From: Polaribacter tangerinus
GTDB taxonomy: Bacteria; Bacteroidota; Bacteroidia; Flavobacteriales; Flavobacteriaceae
Assembly: GCF_038024095.1 (NCBI RefSeq)
Contig: NZ_CP150668.1
Location: 558,001 to 622,000 of the forward strand
DNA length: 64,000 nucleotides
Reading direction: 5' to 3'
Positions 35,149 to 43,094 of this stretch are shown here, in pieces; within the stretch, counting starts at the first letter, position 1; the number at the start of each line of letters is the position of its first letter. Below the pieces are notes generated by a model. That model searched no databases and was not told the DNA's origin. It was given only the letters and a program-made list of their open reading frames with translations. The position numbers and the translations under genes are program-made.

Positions 35149-35196
35149 ATTATGGTTATAGCTATGTACTGCAAAAAAAATTATAAATTAACTTTA

Positions 35197-36090
35197 TTAA
35201 AAATCGTCAAATAATAATTTAATTATTGTTTTAAAAATCCTTGTGCCTTTTACTAAATGAAAGTTTGCAATATATACTTTTCCATAACCTTTCTTTTTTT
35301 CTAAAACTCTGTAGTGCAACAAATCTTTTTCAACTAACAAATTTAATTTTTCCTTAACAGACTGTTGTGAACTTTTTGTTAATCTTGACAATGAATTAGA
35401 TGTATGAGGTTTATTATTTTTGTCCAAACAAATATTATAGTCTTGTTCCAAATTACATGACATAAAAATAAATAAAGCTAGATCCACCTGTCTTATGCCA
35501 GACCTAATTAGTTTTCCTAAAGCAGATGTATCTATATGAAAATAAGAGTTATATTCATATAAAATTTCACTCGGTTTACCTACAACATTAGTACTCCCGT
35601 CAAATAGTCCATTCAAAAAAATATTGAAAATTTGCCCTTTTTTCAAAAAATTTGGATTTACTACGTATACTTTCCTATTATATCCAACTTGCTTAATAGC
35701 CCCATAATATAGCAAGCCAAGTTTTATTAGCCTATTTAGCTTAATCTTTACTGGTTGTTCTCTTTGATTAATCATTTTTGCTATAGAGGCAGTTGAATGA
35801 GGCTTGCCATTTTCAGCAAGACATATATTTTGACCTTGTACTAGGTTTAAAGACATGCAAAGAATTAAAGCGAGATCTACATCTTTTATTCCAATGGCAA
35901 TTAAATCTCTTAATTTATCATTATTAATATAGTTGAAACTAGAATAGTTTACTGAAAATTCTTCTCTAGAAATCTTCTTTAATAAAACTGAATTTGAGAT
36001 ATCAAATGATTCACCTGTTGTAGTATCTACTATTTCATTACCAACTACAGGTAACTCAATATAATTATAGTACTCTTTTATTACACCCAT
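35197..36090 (-). CDS. protein with internally duplicated winged-helix-like domain
   Basis: 297 residues made of two copies of one domain, about 45-165 and 183-297. The copies align through GIKDVDLALILCMSLNL / GIRQVDLALFIFMSCNL, then NICLAENGKPHSTASIAKM / NICLDKNNKPHTSNSLSRL, then KIKLNRLIKLGLLYYGAI / KEKLNLLVEKDLLHYRVL, and RKVYVVNPNFL / GKVYIANFHLV. The pattern of a helix-turn-helix followed by a Leu-rich helix and beta wing suggests DNA binding, like a dimer in one chain; replication initiators of elements and plasmids can look similar. Function is not assigned. Confidence 0.6.
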   Translation of the reverse strand: MGVIKEYYNYIELPVVGNEIVDTTTGESFDISNSVLLKKISREEFSVNYSSFNYINNDKLRDLIAIGIKDVDLALILCMSLNLVQGQNICLAENGKPHSTASIAKMINQREQPVKIKLNRLIKLGLLYYGAIKQVGYNRKVYVVNPNFLKKGQIFNIFLNGLFDGSTNVVGKPSEILYEYNSYFHIDTSALGKLIRSGIRQVDLALFIFMSCNLEQDYNICLDKNNKPHTSNSLSRLTKSSQQSVKEKLNLLVEKDLLHYRVLEKKKGYGKVYIANFHLVKGTRIFKTIIKLLFDDF

Positions 36091-36204
36091 AAAAAATTCA
36101 AATTAACCTATTTAAATGAATAAAATGTTTCAAAATAAATTTATAAAACATTAAAAATCAATATGTTATTAAATTATTCTTTTAATATTAGTACAAACTA
36201 TAGT

Positions 36205-38712
36205 TTATATACTTATTTTATCTACAAAAGGAATAAAAGATCTTTCAAATTTTGGTAAATTTTCTACTAAAAATTCACTCATTTTATCCCAGTCTTCAGC
36301 TTGAAATAAATTTACATTATCCATAACAACTCTTATTCTACTAGATTTACTATCTGGTAATTCTTCCCAAAATAAATCACTACCAAAACTTTCTTCTATC
36401 TCTTTTTTACTTTTTAATAATTGGCTATAAATAATCTTATTCTCTTGCTTAGAAGCTCTAGACATTAAAAATTCAATAGCAGTGTATTTTTTTGTAATTA
36501 TCATTACAAATGAAAGACCTGTTTTACCAGCTCCTGTGCTCAACCAATGATCTTTAGTTGGATTTACATTTGAAAACAATGCTGTTCCTTTAAGCTGAGG
36601 TAATAGTTGTCTCCAAAAAGCCTTTCTTATTTCAAACCTGCTTTTACTATCTACCTGATTACCATTTGAAAACTTGATAATTAATTCATCCTCCATTTCA
36701 AACAATAATAATAATTTCTCTAGAATAACAAACTTTGAATTACTATCCATGTTGGTTTCTATAAAATACCCATTTCTTAACTCATGAGGAGTTCTAAAAT
36801 CATTCCTAGTTTTATTTATTTTAAAAGAATTCTGATCTTGTAATAATAGTTGTGGATTCTTTTCAAATAGAACATCAATTACGTAAATGTACATTTGAGA
36901 AATTGCAGTTTCTTCAACTTTTGTGTCTTCTAATATAAAATATTCTAATTTTTGATGCGTTGGACTTCCTGCATCAAAAATACTAACCTCAGCATTTTCA
37001 CCCTCTTCTTGATATTCTACTTCAGGATACTCCCAAATGTTTAAAAACCTCTCATATATAATGCTAAACCTATCTTTATAATCATTAACAGTCCAATTCT
37101 CTAGACCTTTTAAATAATCATTTAACCAAAGTCTACTATATTTATAACCTTGCTCTCCATTATTGGTATTCATGTCTCTCTTTGCTTTAAAAGACTTATT
37201 ACTTAGAGCTCCGTTATTACCAGACAAAGTTAAATTTGCTATTGTATTTAAATAGTTATCCTTAAACAACATATAATCTTGAGGAGTTAATGACGTACTC
37301 CAATCTTCATTTGGATTTTGGGGATAAATATGCTCAATGGTAATCTTATCATTATTTGTATCTACATACTCTCGGTTATTAAAATTTTCTAATAACTCAA
37401 ACATATAACTTCTATTCTTACTCTTTATATTGTAGAGGTCTTTATCTTTTAAGGCAGTCTTTAAATCTTGGTTCGTTGGAAATTTACCACTACCTCTTTT
37501 TCTTATCAATGCTAGCGCTAAAGACTCAAAGTAATCCTCATGATCAATTTCAGAATATAAGGTCATAAATATCTTGTTAAGAGCATTTGTAGGCAACCCT
37601 ACAACAAATCTCCTCCATGTATAAGACTGAATTAGCTTTAGTACGTTAAGCAAAGTTTTAGAATCAATAATACCGTTTTCTAAGTCTTCAAAAACTTGCA
37701 ATAAAAAAGGATAAGAAACATTAATTTCTAAACGTGAAATATACTCTAACTCTCTTCTTAAGTTGGAATCTAATTCACTGGAAGGGTTGATAAATTTCTT
37801 ATAGTGAAATGAAAGTGTTTTTATATTTTCAAGTTCTTGACTAAAATCTGCTTCACTTTTGTTACTATATAGTTTTTTAAACTCAAGATACACCTTGCCT
37901 TTATTCGGTATTTTCTTAGTCTTTAAAGTTAAATAATCTCTTATATATTCTGATACAAGAGATTTTTGTTTACTTAAATCTCTAGCATTTTCTTCTATAG
38001 GGTTCCAAATATGCTCAAAAGTTCTATTTTGTTCTTTTGGCTCTAAATCCATTAGAATAAAATTTCTAATTAAATCTGATTGAGACAACTCTAAACCAGT
38101 TGAGTTTAAACTTTCAAATATTCTTTGCGGATCATCTTTACCTCTCTCTAGTGAGATTTCAACAAAAATCAATCTTTTTAGACCATTAAGAAATGTTTGA
38201 AAATTATCATGGTTAATTAATTCTCTAAAAAAACTATAGTTTTCTATTACATTAGAGTAAGATTGAAATTGATTTTCTGTTGCATTCATTATAGCTTTGA
38301 ATGCAAGTGAATTGGTATCTGTTTGTTTTAATTTTAATTTACTGGACTCATTTTCTACATACTGATTTACCAAAAACATATTGTAAATCATATCTGCTTC
38401 TTTATCCAAACTATTTTCTTTAGCAAAACGATATAATGACACATACAAAATATTAATAGTAGTAAGACGTTGCTGACCATCAATTATTACCAACTCTTTA
38501 ACCTCACTTGTACTATATGCACCTTCATGTATAAATACAATACTTCCTATAAAATGAGTACCTCTATTTTGATTTTCAACAGCTAAAATATCATTTGCTA
38601 GTTGTTTGCATTCACTTGTTGTCCAATCATAATTACGCTGATATACAGGTATAACAAATTGAATATTTGGAGCTTGTAAAAAGTTATTTATAGGTAGTTC
38701 GTTAGCTTTCAT
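36205..38712 (-). CDS. GmrSD-type protein: DUF262, DUF1524 and DUF4268 domains
   Basis: 835 residues. The N-terminal DUF262 (ParB-like NTPase) has IDGQQRLTTINILY (near residue 80) and the FESLNSTGLELSQSDLIRN block. The middle DUF1524 HNH-type nuclease has TIEHIYPQNPNEDW (near 462) and ANLTLSGNNGALSN. The C-terminal region (about 690-830), with FWRQLLPQLKG, SFGSDLFWEELP and spaced aromatic residues, matches DUF4268. GmrSD proteins are type IV restriction enzymes that cut modified phage DNA; single-chain fusions are common. Its ATG overlaps the stop of the 132-residue gene by four bases. Third gene of a defence-type operon behind a type IIG enzyme. Confidence 0.87.
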   Translation of the reverse strand: MKANELPINNFLQAPNIQFVIPVYQRNYDWTTSECKQLANDILAVENQNRGTHFIGSIVFIHEGAYSTSEVKELVIIDGQQRLTTINILYVSLYRFAKENSLDKEADMIYNMFLVNQYVENESSKLKLKQTDTNSLAFKAIMNATENQFQSYSNVIENYSFFRELINHDNFQTFLNGLKRLIFVEISLERGKDDPQRIFESLNSTGLELSQSDLIRNFILMDLEPKEQNRTFEHIWNPIEENARDLSKQKSLVSEYIRDYLTLKTKKIPNKGKVYLEFKKLYSNKSEADFSQELENIKTLSFHYKKFINPSSELDSNLRRELEYISRLEINVSYPFLLQVFEDLENGIIDSKTLLNVLKLIQSYTWRRFVVGLPTNALNKIFMTLYSEIDHEDYFESLALALIRKRGSGKFPTNQDLKTALKDKDLYNIKSKNRSYMFELLENFNNREYVDTNNDKITIEHIYPQNPNEDWSTSLTPQDYMLFKDNYLNTIANLTLSGNNGALSNKSFKAKRDMNTNNGEQGYKYSRLWLNDYLKGLENWTVNDYKDRFSIIYERFLNIWEYPEVEYQEEGENAEVSIFDAGSPTHQKLEYFILEDTKVEETAISQMYIYVIDVLFEKNPQLLLQDQNSFKINKTRNDFRTPHELRNGYFIETNMDSNSKFVILEKLLLLFEMEDELIIKFSNGNQVDSKSRFEIRKAFWRQLLPQLKGTALFSNVNPTKDHWLSTGAGKTGLSFVMIITKKYTAIEFLMSRASKQENKIIYSQLLKSKKEIEESFGSDLFWEELPDSKSSRIRVVMDNVNLFQAEDWDKMSEFLVENLPKFERSFIPFVDKISI

Positions 38713-39107
38713 AAGTTAGTTATTTTATAATCAGGATTTTTAAAATTCCACAAACTCACAAGTTTACTAATATGAGAACTGTCCTCTAAAAAATACTTTA
38801 ATGCATTATGTACTTTTTTTTCTAATATTTTTTTCCCTTTACAGTCATGTATAGTTCCGTCAAAGAAAAATCTGCAATCTATGCTTTCTGAATTTTTCAC
38901 AATATGAAAGTGGGGTTTTTTATCAATTAAATGGTCATTAGAATAAATGTGAAACTGATAACCATATTTAGATTTCCAATCTTTAATTTGATGTAATTCA
39001 AAATAACGTTTACCCTTTCTTAAACCTTCAATGGTATTACCTTTTGTAAGTTGGTGAATTATATCATCTAAAGTTTGATTTAACTTTTCTTCAATATTAA
39101 CCTCCAT
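38709..39107 (-). CDS. DUF4160-like small protein in the defence operon
   Basis: 132 residues. A helical N-terminus is followed by KKPHFHIVKNSESIDCRFFF, the PHFH pattern of DUF4160-like proteins, and a C-terminal helix ending near LVSLWNFKNPDY. DUF4160 proteins often sit in two-gene modules of toxin-antitoxin type, though their role is not settled. Here the gene lies 3 bases after the type IIG gene and overlaps the GmrSD-like gene by four bases, so all three should be made together. A regulatory or adaptor role is inference; the domain match is from the PHFH core only. Confidence 0.6.
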   Translation of the reverse strand: MEVNIEEKLNQTLDDIIHQLTKGNTIEGLRKGKRYFELHQIKDWKSKYGYQFHIYSNDHLIDKKPHFHIVKNSESIDCRFFFDGTIHDCKGKKILEKKVHNALKYFLEDSSHISKLVSLWNFKNPDYKITNL

Positions 39108-39110
39108 AAT

Positions 39111-42100
39111 CTATATGTTTTCTACAATTGCAATTTGTTCATTAGTAAGATCATACAACTCATAAACCATAGCATCTATTTCCTTATCTGTTTGATTTAT
39201 TTCATTTTTTAGAACTTGTGCTTTTTGTTGTTCTTGTAAAAAATAATCTTCCCATTCTGACTCTTCAGCCAAACTTAATTTTATTTTCTTCTTTTTTAGT
39301 TCTTTTACAAAATCTGCAAAAGTGAGTAAATACCAATTCTCTAATTTTTTGGGTAGTTTTTCTAAAGCCTCAAATTTTCGTTGAAGTGTTCTTTGGAATT
39401 TTGAAGAGATATCTTGTAAGTTTTTACTGCTTGAAAGAATTTGATTTACATTATAAATCATTAGATCTGAGTTTGCAGAAATTTCAGGTAAAGGAAAAGG
39501 TTTTAAATAATTTGTTTTAAAAACATAGTAACCCCCTCCATACTCTGATCCTGTATTCTTTAGAAAAAACCACATTAATTTTGAATTTAAAATACCCAAA
39601 TAATACTTTTCATCAACGTCAAATTTTTCGTTTTTAACAAATGAATAAACTTTAGTGTTATGGTAATATTCTCCATTTTGATCATATGTCATATTACAAC
39701 CTAAAGATATTTCTCTTGTCATAATTTTAGATATTTCAACATTGGAAATACCTTGTTTTCTACTAAACAAAAACCATTCATCTTCATTATTGAATCTTCC
39801 TTTTTCACGATTTCTTAAAAAGTCTTCATTTTGTTTAAAATACTTGGCAGATAAAGGAAAATCATCCTCAATTTCATCAAACCTCATTGAAATGGTTTTT
39901 TTATCTTTAATTATGTAAGGAAATATTATATATTTTTTAATTAATGGCTTTTCATACTTAAAAACATCTCTCCCACCAATAATAGGTTTTAAAATATTTA
40001 ACTCAACTTCAACCTTACAACGATTCATTTCAGAATAAAAGACTCCTATATCACCTTTTTTTTCAAGTAATTCTAATGTAAAAAACTTATCACCACCACT
40101 AGCAATTCCTTGAAAAATTTTATCAAAAACATCATCAACTGTATAGGGTTGTGTTTTTAAATTTTCAATCACATCAAATACACTTTCGCTTTGTAAATCC
40201 CAATTATCACTTGATAAATTAGCATATGACATTGTATCCCAAACAAAAAGTTCAAAAAGGCTATGTGGATTTACTTTTTTAAATTTTACCTTTTCTTTAT
40301 GCGTTTTTGTTAAATCTACAATACAAGTATAAGTTGCTGCATCCTTAAATACAATTTCAGACCCAAAATGCACTAAATTTTCAACAGCTGTATTTTTTTT
40401 AAAAAACGTTCTAATTCCTTTTCCAAAATCACTTACTAAAAACTTATGAGGAAGAATAAAAGAAACTATTCCTTTATCGTTTATAATTTTGTAGGATGCC
40501 TCCATAAACAAAGCATATAAGTCATAATTTGCAGTTGCAGACACATATTTACTTTCGTAATAGACACACATTTCTGGATAATGCTCCATTAATCCCTGTT
40601 TTCTAACATAAGGTGGATTTCCAATGACCACATCAAAGCCGCCTTTAGCAAATACTTGTGGAAATTCTTTTTCCCAATTAAAAACTTTATCTCCTCCAAT
40701 TTCAGGATCATCAATTAAAGAATTACCACATTTTATATTGTTATTTAAGCTGTTTAGTTTTCTGTTAGGCTGTGCAGTTCTTAACCACAAAGAAAGTTTG
40801 GCAATTTCTACAGACTCTTCATTTAAATCTACGCCAAAAAGGTTGTTTTCTAAAATGCTATTTTCAACATCACTCAGCACCATAGCATCTCCAAATAGCT
40901 TGGCTTGTAGTTCATCTACATACCCATGTTCTGCGATTAAAAAATTTAAGGCTTCATTTAAAAAGGCACCAGAACCACAGGCAGGGTCACAAATAGTAAG
41001 TTGCAGTAACCAATCTCTATATGTACTTAATTTTTCTACTAAGGGTTTTATGGTTTTCTTTTGTCTTTTTTTATCTGTAAAATAATCGGTTTCAATTATA
41101 CTAAGTGCTTTTTTCTTCTCATCACAGAGTTTTCCAACAGTATTTTCTACTATATACTTAGTAATATATTTAGGGGTATAAAAGACACCATCTTTTTTAC
41201 GCTTGGTAGTACTTTTATCTATAGCTGTGCCCTCTAATTGTGCTTTAACTTCATCTAACTCATTTAGAGAGTTTTCAAAAATATGACCTAGAATATTTAC
41301 GTCTACTTCAGATGCAAAATCATAATCTGCTAGTTTTAGCGTGTATTTATATAAGAGATCATCATCTATTATGATACTATCTAAAATTTCATCTGGCTTA
41401 AATAAACCTCCATTGTATGCAAATATATCGTACTGTTTGCCTTTAAACCCAGTATTTAAATAGCCAAAATATTTTTTAAATCTATTATAAAGAGGGTCAT
41501 ATGCATCTAAGTCTTTCAGTTGTTTCCATTGCGTTAGAATGAGTCTAACAGAATTTGGTGGCAGTAAGTTTCTATCTTCTGCAAAAAACAGAAATAAGAA
41601 CCTATCTAATAACTTTTGAGATTTTTTAAAGAGTTCTAAAGGCTCAAATTGTGGGTTTTGTTTTGTTAAATCTTGAAACAATTCACGCTTAAAAAGTGAA
41701 TAATCTTTATAAAGTTGTTTGGTAATTTCTTCCTCTTGGCTAAGAGATTCCTCTTTTAATTTTTTAGGGATGTGTTTTTTAATATTCTCAAAAGCTACAC
41801 ACAAATACAATAATTTAAAATCTTCTTCTGTTAGCGTAAATAGATTAAACGCTATATACTCTGTAGCATTGTCTATATAAAAACGTAATTTTTCAAAGTT
41901 AGACGTAATTACATACACACAATCTGTCTGGTTGTTCTTATAACCAAAGGCTTGCGCTTCTACCTTAGATAAATCTGTGGTATTCGTTCCTTTTAACTCT
42001 ATAACACCAAATACTTTATTATCTATAATTATACCACCATCTGCCTTCTTGCTGTCTTTTACATTTTTTAGTTCTGTAGTAAGGTTGAAGTTAGTGTTTG

Positions 42101-42302
42101 GGTTTAAGGTATATCCAAATACATTAACAAATAAATCTCTTAAAAAACCTTCTTGGTATTGTTCCTCTTTTGCATTTCTAATATTCTCCTGCTTGGTTGG
42201 ATCTAAAAAATGCGTTTTATATATCTCCCATTTTTGAGATAAAACTTGGGTTTCTTGGTTTTTAAGGTACTTGTTTACTACTGTATTTTGAAAGATTGAC
42301 AT
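39111..42302 (-). CDS. type IIG restriction-modification enzyme (Eco57I-like)
   Basis: Single chain of 1063 residues that should both methylate and cut DNA. A PD-(D/E)xK nuclease lies near the N-terminus (ADGGIIIDNKVFGVIELKG, about 85-104). The adenine methyltransferase core has motif I DPACGSGAFLNE (near 438) and motif IV FDVVIGNPPYVR (near 562). The C-terminal half (YFLKNTGSEYGGGYYVFKTNYLK and a final coiled coil) is a TaqI-like target-recognition region. No separate specificity or nuclease gene is needed. First gene of a three-gene operon with the DUF4160-like and GmrSD-like genes, inside the tRNA-Arg element. Confidence 0.9.
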   Translation of the reverse strand: MSIFQNTVVNKYLKNQETQVLSQKWEIYKTHFLDPTKQENIRNAKEEQYQEGFLRDLFVNVFGYTLNPNTNFNLTTELKNVKDSKKADGGIIIDNKVFGVIELKGTNTTDLSKVEAQAFGYKNNQTDCVYVITSNFEKLRFYIDNATEYIAFNLFTLTEEDFKLLYLCVAFENIKKHIPKKLKEESLSQEEEITKQLYKDYSLFKRELFQDLTKQNPQFEPLELFKKSQKLLDRFLFLFFAEDRNLLPPNSVRLILTQWKQLKDLDAYDPLYNRFKKYFGYLNTGFKGKQYDIFAYNGGLFKPDEILDSIIIDDDLLYKYTLKLADYDFASEVDVNILGHIFENSLNELDEVKAQLEGTAIDKSTTKRKKDGVFYTPKYITKYIVENTVGKLCDEKKKALSIIETDYFTDKKRQKKTIKPLVEKLSTYRDWLLQLTICDPACGSGAFLNEALNFLIAEHGYVDELQAKLFGDAMVLSDVENSILENNLFGVDLNEESVEIAKLSLWLRTAQPNRKLNSLNNNIKCGNSLIDDPEIGGDKVFNWEKEFPQVFAKGGFDVVIGNPPYVRKQGLMEHYPEMCVYYESKYVSATANYDLYALFMEASYKIINDKGIVSFILPHKFLVSDFGKGIRTFFKKNTAVENLVHFGSEIVFKDAATYTCIVDLTKTHKEKVKFKKVNPHSLFELFVWDTMSYANLSSDNWDLQSESVFDVIENLKTQPYTVDDVFDKIFQGIASGGDKFFTLELLEKKGDIGVFYSEMNRCKVEVELNILKPIIGGRDVFKYEKPLIKKYIIFPYIIKDKKTISMRFDEIEDDFPLSAKYFKQNEDFLRNREKGRFNNEDEWFLFSRKQGISNVEISKIMTREISLGCNMTYDQNGEYYHNTKVYSFVKNEKFDVDEKYYLGILNSKLMWFFLKNTGSEYGGGYYVFKTNYLKPFPLPEISANSDLMIYNVNQILSSSKNLQDISSKFQRTLQRKFEALEKLPKKLENWYLLTFADFVKELKKKKIKLSLAEESEWEDYFLQEQQKAQVLKNEINQTDKEIDAMVYELYDLTNEQIAIVENI

Positions 42303-42672
42303 TTAATTTTCTAGCTATAGTGTTGTGTAATTCATGAAATATTTTCTTTGTAAAAGAAGAAATACAATATAGAAAAAAAATTTGTTAAACACTAAACCTC
42401 TTAAAAGAAGTAAACAACAATAAAAATCACTGCCAGTTTTATGGTTAAATTCAAAAATAACTAGTGATAAAATTACATAACAATTAACTATAGAAACAAT
42501 AAATATTAATCCATATCACAAATAAATGTGTGTCAAATGTGTGTCAAATGTGTGTCAAATGTGTGTCAAAATTATAAATATTTTAAAATAAATACTTAAA
42601 TTTACAATGCGTTAAGTGATAATAATAGAAGTATTAGATTGTTGTTAACCCTTATTAATATTGAGTTTTAAC
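42303..42672. other. gene-free right end of the element
   Basis: About 370 AT-rich bases between the start of the type IIG gene and the tRNA terminator. They hold the tandem 11-bp repeats described separately and probably the promoter of the defence operon. No gene or RNA is recognised. Confidence 0.5.
42529..42572. repeat. four tandem 11-bp repeats (possible integrase arm sites)
   Basis: TGTGTCAAATG is repeated three times and followed by TGTGTCAAAAT, about 135 bases inside the right attachment repeat. Two similar units lie at the opposite end (32889-32910). Spacing of 11 bases puts the units on about the same helix face. There are no spacers, so this is not a CRISPR array. Confidence 0.65.
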
Positions 42673-42676
42673 CAAC

Positions 42677-42705
42677 AAAAAAGCCTCACATTTCTGTGAA
42701 GCTTT
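42677..42705 (-). terminator. terminator of the tRNA operon
   Basis: On the minus strand AGCTTCACA, loop GAAA and TGTGAGGCT form a hairpin with one mismatch, followed by a T run, starting 4 bases after the tRNA-Arg discriminator base. An identical copy lies at 1432-1460. Confidence 0.75.
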
Positions 42706-42706
42706 A

Positions 42707-42775
42707 AGTGAGCCCTGAAGGATTCGAACCTTCGACCGCCTCCTTAGAAGGGAGGTGCTCTATCCAGCTGAGCTA
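42707..42775. repeat. attachment-site repeat within intact tRNA-Arg
   Basis: Right copy of the 69-base perfect repeat (left copy 32783-32851). It spans tRNA-Arg positions 8-73 plus two bases, so integration left the tRNA gene whole. Confidence 0.85.
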
Positions 42776-42782
42776 AGAGCCC
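42709..42782 (-). tRNA. tRNA-Arg (TCT anticodon)
   Basis: 74 bases on the minus strand fold as a full cloverleaf: acceptor GGGCTCT with AGGGCTC (two G-U pairs), anticodon stem CCTCC/GGAGG with loop CTTCTAA giving anticodon TCT, T arm GAAGG TTCGAAT CCTTC, and discriminator A. CCA is not encoded. It is the last gene of a Ser-Pro-Arg operon and the integration target of the adjacent element. Confidence 0.95.
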
Positions 42783-42812
42783 GTAATTTTAAAGTTGTTA
42801 CGACCAACTGTG

Positions 42813-42887
42813 TCGGGGTGGCAGGATTCGAACCTGCGACCTCCTCGTCCCAAACGAGGCGCGATGACCGGGCTACGCTACACCCCG
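42813..42887 (-). tRNA. tRNA-Pro (TGG anticodon)
   Basis: 75 bases on the minus strand. Acceptor CGGGGTG pairs with CACCCCG; the anticodon stem CCTCG/CGAGG carries loop TTTGGGA, anticodon TGG; the T arm is GCAGG TTCGAAT CCTGC; the discriminator is A. CCA is not encoded. Confidence 0.95.
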
Positions 42888-42911
42888 AAAGTGTATTTTT
42901 TCTATATATTG

Positions 42912-42995
42912 CGGAGAGACAGGGACTCGAACCCTGGCGACAGTTACCCGTCGACAGATTAGCAATCTGCTCCATTACCACTCTGGCACCTCTCC
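42912..42995 (-). tRNA. tRNA-Ser (GCT anticodon)
   Basis: 84 bases on the minus strand. Acceptor GGAGAGG pairs with TCTCTCC; anticodon stem GCAGA/TCTGT carries loop TTGCTAA, anticodon GCT; a long variable arm (CGACGGGTAACTGTCG) marks a class II tRNA; the T arm is CAGGG TTCGAGT CCCTG. The discriminator is G, as usual for Ser. First gene of the tRNA operon. Confidence 0.95.
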
Positions 42996-43034
42996 TTTGT
43001 AAAGAACTATTACAATTGTTTAAAATTGCGAGTG

Positions 43035-43065
43035 CAAATGTAATATTACATTTACAATTTAGCAA
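43035..43065 (-). promoter_or_regulatory. promoter of the tRNA-Ser-Pro-Arg operon
   Basis: On the minus strand TACATTTG (43035-43042) fits the -7 consensus, with TTG at 43063-43065 twenty bases upstream as -33 element, about 40 bases before tRNA-Ser. Confidence 0.55.
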
Positions 43066-43094
43066 GATGTTTTTAAACTTTTTTTACTTTTTTT

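Noticed and set aside
42529..42572. Tandem repeats as a CRISPR array
   Set aside because: Units are 11 bases with no spacers and no cas genes are present anywhere in the window.
1428..42711. A single 41-kb island bounded by the 39-bp repeat
   Set aside because: The span includes the core gene pckA and the repeat is a tRNA-type terminator that could occur after several tRNAs. The 69-bp tRNA-Arg repeat gives a better boundary for a smaller element.
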